Below, piece by piece: positions 57,721 to 64,000 of a stretch of DNA of 64,000 nt. Origin of the DNA: Symsagittifera roscoffensis (taxonomy: Eukaryota > Xenacoelomorpha > Acoela > Convolutidae); the NCBI RefSeq assembly GCF_963678635.1, contig NC_087062.1, positions 91,797,845 to 91,861,844 on the forward strand. Reading direction: 5' to 3'. The notes under the pieces were generated by a model. That model was not told the origin of the DNA. It saw only the letters and a program-made list of their open reading frames with translations, and did not search any database. Within the stretch, counting starts at the first letter, position 1, and each line of letters starts with the position of its first letter. The position numbers and the translations under genes were made by a program.

Positions 57721-58463
57721 AAGATCCAAATCGAGAAGTTTTTTTTCGAGTTTTGGTTTATCAAAGTTCAAAATCATGACTGAAAACGGTTTTCGAGTTT
57801 CGGTAGAATAAAGTTCAAAATCATGACTGGAAGTGCCTATACATAATATATCACTCTACGCCATCTGATGTTTATTAAGTGCACCTATTTTCAGTTAGAA
57901 AAAAAATCCAATTTTTAAGTTCCATCCTAGCACGTGTTTGGAACATTCAACCAGGTACAGTAAACAGTCATAAAAACCTGGATATAATTTTGATGATTAA
58001 AAAAAACCACAGCTTTGCGAATTAAAACTTAGATGACATCAAGCTTAATAAAATAACGAGCAAAGCCCAAAAACCAAGACTGTTGCAGCGCAAAACGTAA
58101 TTAATGCGTGAAACAAATCGTTCAAATTTAAAACTACGACCTACAAAAGAGCAGTTTTTTTGCACTTTTGCAGTTTCTGCAAAAGTCAAGCTGGTTTTTA
58201 ACTGCTTCAAAAGTCAAGCAGTTTCGGAAAAAGTCAAGCTGGCGATGCGTCCGATATACGATGATGTAAGTAAAAAGTTTGAGTTATAGTCGTTTATGAC
58301 TGATTATGTCCGTTTATACAAAAAATTGTGGATATATTCCGATTTATGACCAAACACGAGTATTTACCGAGAAATACGAATAAAATATTGATTTTAACTT
58401 TGTTTTGTGGAGATTAGCGCACATTTTGGCGCCCCACAAGGGACACACATAAATTCAGTAGGG

Positions 58464-58655
58464 AGTATCCCAGTCACGATTACGAAATCTAGTGTGTCCA
58501 TCCCAGCCTCTAATACACAACATTTAACTGGCAAATATCGAGTATCCCAGTCACGATTACGAAATCTAGTGTGTCCATCCCAGCCTCTAATACACAACAT
58601 TTAGCTGGCAAATATCGAGTATCCCAGCCACAATTACGAAATCGAGTGTATCGAA
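58464..58655. repeat. 77-bp tandem repeat, about 2.4 copies
   Basis: AGTATCCCAGTCACGATTAC starts units at 58464 and 58541, nearly identical over 77 bp, and a diverged third unit starts at 58618. The third unit overlaps the 3' edge of a possible minus-strand exon, so its sequence may be the source of the array. Confidence 0.93.
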
Positions 58656-58757
58656 CAGGACGACGGTGTATTTCTCTGCCTTGGTGTACACAGTGACCGC
58701 AGTAGCAACCAACCGGGAAAGCATTTCAAACGAACACTCGGGGACACTATCCACCAG
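58638..58757 (-). CDS. Possible exon of an unidentified minus-strand gene
   Basis: 120 bases lie between an acceptor (ACGAAACAG) and a donor (TTTC|GTAATT), open and in phase 0 at both ends. The peptide begins LVDSVPECSFEMLSRLVATA and ends KYTVVLFDTLDF. It is G+C-rich, with protein-like composition unlike the surrounding AT-rich DNA. Phase 0 would let it join the four-transmembrane gene's exon at 57483, but the peptide does not look like TM1. It might belong to another gene or to the retrotransposon's flank. Confidence 0.3.
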
Positions 58758-58839
58758 CTGTTTCGTCTAGTGGCCAAGGGCTGGTTCGAACCGCCAGCAG
58801 AATTGGTTTGTTCTGTAGTGAGGTCAACTTTCCCTTAAA

Positions 58840-59320
58840 AGTTTGACGGACAGGAAGAGGAAGCGGAATAGGCCTTCATACAGGTTCGCCGGTGCACCCA
58901 ATCTTCACAAAAACTGTAAGACCGAACCTAAACTTTTAATTTTGATAAATTACGGATACGATGTTTTATATAATAAATGTGAGACACAACGCCAGTACTC
59001 ACCCCTAATTTTTCTCGATACCCGAAAATTTTTGGCCAGTTTGATTAAACTGAAATTGAAAAAATTGCTCTAAATCGGGTACTAGATAACCGGAACTAGA
59101 TTTTTTGCTCGATAGCCAAAATGTTGGCTATTTTTTTGATGAATTGAAAATTTATAATATCGGAACATAGACTAACGGTTACTAGACTAATTTTTTGATA
59201 CCAGTTATGACTCGAATCCACTAACCAAACTATACAAAATTTTGTTTGAAAATTGAAAATTTTCTGAAAAATTAGTCCAAAACTCCGTTGAACCGTATAG
59301 TTAAAGTATGTTTAGTTGTC
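58840..59320. other. Flank or LTR region of the BEL/Pao element, boundaries not visible
   Basis: The 5' LTR of the BEL/Pao element should lie around here. With only one LTR in the window and no clear primer site, its ends cannot be set. No ORF with a known domain. Confidence 0.3.
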
Positions 59321-59332
59321 TGGGTAGTTAAT

Positions 59333-59779
59333 ATCAGGCAAGTTAAGTAAATTTTTTTTCATCCTCCGGTTCACTCCGCGTGTGTTGTTGAGAGTTAACC
59401 GATTTGCCTGATTCTCCAACCCCATTGGTAAACTTAAGTTTTACAACGACTTGATACCTGTTTGCATTCGTTCGCTTTTCAAAACATTCGTTTCGCAACG
59501 ACTGACTAAGTGGTCCGGGACGGTAAAATTAAGCAAGTTAAGTTGTTGTCTTTCATCCTCAGGTTTGCTCCGCGTGTGTTGTTGGTTTTCAACCGACTTG
59601 CTTAATTCCCAAACCTCTTGGTAATTCGTCGAGCTACTTGTACGACCGTTCAACAAATTTCGTACGCCGTAACATCATCCTAAGTGGTCAGGGAGGTGAT
59701 ATTAAGTAAGTTAAGTTGGTTTTATTCATCCTCAGGTTTACTCCGTGTGTGTTGTTTGATATCAACCGACTTACTTAAT
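59333..59779 (+). repeat. Three stem-loop units in the BEL/Pao leader
   Basis: Stems: ATCAGGCAA/TTGCCTGAT (59333-59341 with 59404-59412), AATTAAGCAAGT/ACTTGCTTAATT (59527-59538 with 59596-59607), ATTAAGTAAGT/ACTTACTTAAT (59701-59711 with 59769-59779). The loop is conserved in all three: TTCATCCTC, GGTT, then CTCCG(C/T)GTGTGTTGTT. GGTT can also pair with a downstream AACC. The stems differ by compensating changes. The spacer after each unit shares a TTGGTAA block. Confidence 0.88.
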
Positions 59780-59885
59780 CCCCAGCCTCATTGGTAACTT
59801 TACTCACCGAAAACCGTTCCGAATCGCCCCGCAAACGCCCGATAACCGTTAAGTATAGTTTGAGTTAAGTATAGACCCTAGAGCT

Positions 59886-60269
59886 ATGGATGAGAACTTT
59901 CTGAAGAGGGTTCAAAGGTTATTTGCGAAGCGAACCAAGCTTGAAAATGAACTGTACAAGTGCTATGAAATTATAATTGAGAACATTGAAAGTCAGAGTC
60001 GCTCATCAAAGATTGACACTCAGATTCAGAATTGCAAGAGCCTGATAGAGACTGCAGTTGAAATAAATGAGGAATTGATTAAGTTAGCTTCTAAAAGTGT
60101 TGATCCTGATAAATTGATACCAGCGCAGGATATGTGGCTTCATACGGTTACATCAAGAAACGATACAGTTTTACAGAAGGCTGCATCATATAAAGCTGGC
60201 TTAAACGTTGAACCTGAGGAAACAGAGCTTGACAATGTTGCAGAATCGTTAAGTACGATCGTAACAACA
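59886..60269 (+). pseudogene. gag: BEL/Pao retrotransposon Gag N-terminus, cut by an in-frame TAA
   Basis: The ATG at 59886 opens a 128-codon frame of predicted helices (MDENFLKRVQRLFAKRTKLE at the start), ending at the TAA at 60270-60272. The same frame resumes directly after the stop and runs on for over 1070 codons, so the stop looks like a nonsense mutation or a readthrough site and not a true gene end. The helical, charged N-terminus is usual for Gag of BEL/Pao elements. Confidence 0.75.
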
Positions 60270-60272
60270 TAA

Positions 60273-63200
60273 CCACAAGATTCACATGAAGCAGATGCGC
60301 GCTCTAAGGTGTCCCGGTACAGTAGTCGACATCATAAATCAGGTTCGCATAAATCCAGTCGCTATACCGTCGCGCAGTCAAAAACATCAACTGAGAAGAG
60401 GCGAGATTTGTTGGTTTTGAAGAAGCAGCAAGAGGAACTTGAGAGACAAGCAAAGGTGTCATTGAAGTTGAAAGCGCAGCAAAATAAAATAAAAAAACAG
60501 CAAGGAAGTTTAGAGTTGGAAGAACTAGCTGAGGTACACCGCAAGAAACTGGCTGAAATTGAGTTAAAGGAATTCGAGTTGGAAGAAGAGCTTTCTGCAG
60601 CAAGTGAGAAGATAGGAAATGCTAGCGTAACACATGTTGACCCACAAAGTACTGAACAATGGGTAGAAAACGTTGTCACTGAGCAAGAGCAGGCCGAAGT
60701 TGTTGCAAGCTCAGAGCAAAGTCATCCAGTAGTCGAGAGTTCCACTTTGATTACTACTGATGTTTTGCAAGGGGTTGGTGCCGTCGTCAGCGCGGGTGCC
60801 GTCGTCAACGCTGGTCAAACCACATACAGTGAACCGGGAGGCCACAATAGGAATCGAATTCAGGCTCAGAGATCAAGTTTGGTCCAATCGCGTCTGTCAT
60901 TGCACTCAATCGAGAACCCATCTAGTTTACCACAGTTCGTTGCCTCCAGCTCAAACTTTGTTACTCCACACTTAGCTTCAACACCTCATGCTGAAGTTTC
61001 GCAAAATCACAATCTGATACCACAAGCAAGTGGTAGCATTCCCGCTTCAATGCCCTTTGGTAATCCCACCATTAATGTGGCACCGCCTTCTGTGTCGACC
61101 GTTACTAATCCAGTTTCGCTTCCGGCGAGTCAACCTTTTGTTCCTCCATTAACCGTTCCGATTCCCATTTCGCTTCCGATTATTCAACCATTTGTCCCGT
61201 CAACCGTTCCTATTCCCTCTTTGCTTCCGGTCAGTCAGCCACATTCCGGCCCCGTTTCAACTGGGTATCAGGCGCCTGCAGCGCCATCCCATCAACCTAT
61301 AAATGTTCCAAACAACCCAACAAGTTTCTCAAGTGAACACTATAACCCGTATAGCAGTTTGTGGAGACCTGCCGCGACTGCGCAAACGATGCCAGTTCCT
61401 CAATACTGCGCACCGCCCTCAAACGTTTTCTCAGTGACAACTCCTGTTGTTCCACCAAACACCGTAGTTCCTTATACAAGTTCTGGGACTGTGTATTACA
61501 CCCAGCCGCAAACTCATCCAGTTGTTGAAACAGCGCATCAAGGTTATCCACCTACATATCCTGCGCCCACTACGGGCCCGTCTTACGTGCCTAATAGCGA
61601 ACAACCCATCTCGGCGAGAGAGTTAGCAGATATCATTCTGCATAGCCGCAAAGACCGTCTACCGGAGTTGAACATGGAAGTGTTTGATGGAGAACCACTT
61701 AACTGGTATGAATGGTTCGGGCAGTTCCAAGCAACAGTTGATTCGGCTATGCTAACTGATGATGAAAAACTCAAATATCTGAAAACGCACGTTAAAGACA
61801 AAGCCAAGAGTGCAATTGCGGAATACGGCTACAGTGGAGTGTTGTATAAGGATGCTCTAGCAACTCTCCAGAGAAAGTTTGGGCAGCCTCATGTTGTAGT
61901 TGGTGCACATTTGGATAAGTTGAAGAATTTTCCCGCATTGAAGATGCACAACTCTGACCGTGTTATAAGTTTTTCTGCGGTGATTTCTGGGCTCGTAGCT
62001 GTTTTTAGGTCTTTGTCGTTCAATGACGACTTGAAAAGTGTGAACCTATTAAATCAAGCCGTCAGTAAGCTTCCTCCAAATCTAAAAGAGGCATGGTCCA
62101 TGCATACTGTTAGACAACATTGGCAGCGATTAACATTGCTAGACTTCAACGATTGGCTTAAGAATAAGGCAGAAGGCCATGAGCGATTGAAATCTTTAGT
62201 CAAAGTCGAGCAGCCAGTTAAACAAAAAGTAGTTACAAAAGTGTTTGCAGGTAACACTAAGGTAAGTTCTAAGGATGAGAAAAGTAGAGAAAAGACAAGG
62301 TTTCCTCCATGCTCGCTATGCAAAGGGCAGCATGCACTCTGGAACTGTTCCGTGTTCAAAGAGAAAAACGCAACACAAAGGGTTAAATATGTAGCAGAAC
62401 AAAAGCTCTGTTTTTCTTGTTTACAAGGCAACCATACCTTCCGAAAGTGTCAAAAGGCAAGAAAATGCCCAAAACAGGACTGTGAGAGCACTCACAATGT
62501 GCTTCTTCATGGAGCCGAGAAAGTTTTCCCGCCCAAAGAGGCCGACCGATCACCATCGACTCAAACTAATACAAACACTACTTCTGCAAACAACGCAGCT
62601 TGTGTTAAACCTTGTGAGGGAACTGCAAAAGGTATTCTTCCCGTTGCGTTGGTAGATGTGTCCTCTGGTTCGGAAAATTCGAATGCACTAGCACTTTGTG
62701 ACACCGGTTCCACTCATTCTTGGGTTTCCGCGGCACTCGTTGAACGTCTGAAATTAGTTGGCACGCCCGTAAATGTTACGACCGATGGTTTTAACTCAGC
62801 CAAGGTATCTAAAACTCAACGAGTTCACTTGAAAGTTTCCGCAAAGCCCAATGAAAGTGAATTTTCGTTTTCGTTTGTCGCTTTCGTTAAGCACAACATG
62901 TATATAGGACCCGATGTTATAAACGTTTCCGAATTGCAGGTCAAATACCCTCAACTAGCCCCGTTAAAGACGACTGCGTATAATTACAAAGAGATTGAGA
63001 TAGTTATAGGACAGGACTTCTATCATGCGATAAGACCCCTCGAACATGTCTTCGGAGATGAACTTGACTCACCGTGCGCCATCCGACTTCCGATAGGTTG
63101 GGTCATTAGTGGTCCGTCTCCTGATCGTTCGTCCTTAAATTCTTCTTCCTTTAACTGCGTCACGGACAATACTTCTCTGACCGACCAAATCAAAACTTGG

Positions 63201-63518
63201 TATGAGTTAGAGTCGTATGGTGCGTTCAAGCAAGTAGATGCCCGTTCCGCCGCAGACAAGCGTGCTTTGTCGATCCTAAAAACTGAAACCGTTCACGATG
63301 GTGAGCGTTACACTGTACCGATGCTGTGGAGTGATAATGATGTTAGCTTGCCTAACAATTATTATTCTTCATTAGCCCAATTAAAGTCGTTAGAGAAAAG
63401 ATTAGATAAAGATCCGTTACTTCGCGAGAAGTATACCGAAACAATCAGAGAAGATATAAGTAAAGGATATGTCATAACCGTCAACCCGCACGATCCCAGC
63501 TCACGAGCCGAACGTGAG
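60273..63518 (+). pseudogene. gag-pol: BEL/Pao retrotransposon Gag-protease-Pol N-terminal region
   Basis: An open frame lies between two in-frame stops. From about 60309: a coiled-coil (RDLLVLKKQQEELERQAK), a long P/S/T/V-rich linker, then a capsid-like DUF1759 domain from about residue 450 (MEVFDGEPLNWYEWFGQF). CCHC-type zinc fingers follow at about 667-735 (CSLCKGQHALWNC, CFSCLQGNHTFRKC, then CPKQDC...H). The aspartic protease (DUF1758 type) has DTGST at about 798. The frame ends at a TAG (63519-63521), just before the conserved YLPHHPV start of the RT. Coding G+C is higher than the host flanks. Domain order is diagnostic for BEL/Pao. Confidence 0.9.
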
Positions 63519-63521
63519 TAG

Positions 63522-64000
63522 TATCTTCCACACCATCCGGTTTTGAACCCGAACAAACCCGGCAAGGTGCGCCGTGTGCTCAATGGAGCATCCAAATTTC
63601 ATGGCACTTCCTTAAATAGATCTCTCTTGGTTGGCCCGGATCTCCTTCAAAATCTTATTTTTGTACTGTTGAGGTTCCGTCAACACAAGTACGCCGTCTC
63701 AGCGGACATAGAAGGTATGTTCTTACAAGTTGGAGTACTTGCGCGAGATCAACCGTCTCTCCGTTTTTTGTGGCGGGAGGACCCCACTTCAAGTGTGGTG
63801 GTTCACCAATACACCCGTCATATTTTTGGCGCTCGTGATTCGCCAACTTGTGCGAATTTCCCGCTACAAAAAACTGCTTCTGATAATCAAGCTGAATACC
63901 CTGAAGCCGCTTCAGCCGTTGTCCAGAAGTTTTACATGGACGACTATCTTGACTCGTTCGAAAATACCGCTGACGCTCTTAGCCTAAGTAAAGACTTAGT
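63522..64000 (+). pseudogene. pol: BEL/Pao reverse transcriptase, cut by the window edge
   Basis: The same frame as the upstream region continues after the TAG with YLPHHPVLNPNKPGKVRRVL, a stretch ending SADIEGMFLQV, the QYTRHIFGARDSPTCANF box, and the catalytic FYMDDYLDS at 63930-63956. This is a well-preserved BEL/Pao RT. RNase H, integrase and the 3' LTR are outside. The TAG is one base away from TGG, and family members commonly have Trp at this spot, so it is most likely a simple nonsense change. Confidence 0.92.

Noticed and set aside
58022-58210. Minus-strand frame with a hydrophobic end as TM1 of the LHFPL-like gene
   Set aside because: The hydrophobic part runs straight into a stop with no splice donor, so it cannot join the downstream exon.
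58765-58800. tRNA-like GGTTCGAACC with a TGGCCAAGG block
   Set aside because: The A-box-like and B-box-like motifs are only a few bases apart and no cloverleaf can be drawn, so not a tRNA gene or a clear tRNA-derived SINE.
60304-60679. Minus-strand frames of 99 and 105 codons
   Set aside because: Shadows of the BEL/Pao coiled-coil region on the plus strand; no domain.

Overview
This is AT-rich animal nuclear DNA that is mostly intron and repeat, not a gene-dense prokaryotic or viral segment. The evidence is parts of three multi-exon genes with GT-AG introns and matching splice phases, a forkhead gene of FoxH type, Ty3/Gypsy and BEL/Pao retrotransposons, a decayed LINE, and several families of short non-autonomous elements. 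FoxH is the DNA-binding partner of Smads in Nodal/Activin signalling, so an invertebrate deuterostome such as a tunicate is plausible, but the sequence does not settle the species. Two runs of exactly 200 N (8743-8942, 35943-36142) are scaffold gaps.

Layout. 1-8700, minus strand: the 5' part of a Ty3/Gypsy-type LTR retrotransposon. It has a candidate LTR end and primer site, a 77-codon leader ORF, a leader built from about 112-bp units, a 155-codon basic ORF, and an overlapping gag-pol frame that stays open for at least 2185 codons and leaves the window on the left before integrase. 9028-16738, minus: three exons of an unrecognised Ser/Asn-rich gene whose 5.4-kb intron holds a dead LINE, a long hairpin and a MITE. 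17.4-24.2 kb: inverted copies of one repeat family and a heavily decayed Ty3-like pol. 24-51 kb: long stretches with no gene found, carrying four dispersed repeat families, a 23-bp minisatellite, and a 1.43-kb element with 16-bp terminal inverted repeats packed with GGATTCCGC-like motifs. 51965-53427, minus: three exons of a FoxH gene. 55429-57483, minus: three exons of a four-transmembrane protein, best matching the LHFPL group of the claudin superfamily, with a long cytoplasmic tail. 58.4-58.8 kb: a 77-bp tandem repeat beside a possible further minus-strand exon. 59.3-64.0 kb, plus: the 5' part of a BEL/Pao retrotransposon with three covarying leader stem-loops and a gag-pol frame broken by two nonsense codons.

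The three host genes look unrelated to each other. All three are on the minus strand, all are incomplete at the 5' or 3' end, and all carry repeats in or next to their introns. Domain calls rest on motifs read by eye; no database search was possible.
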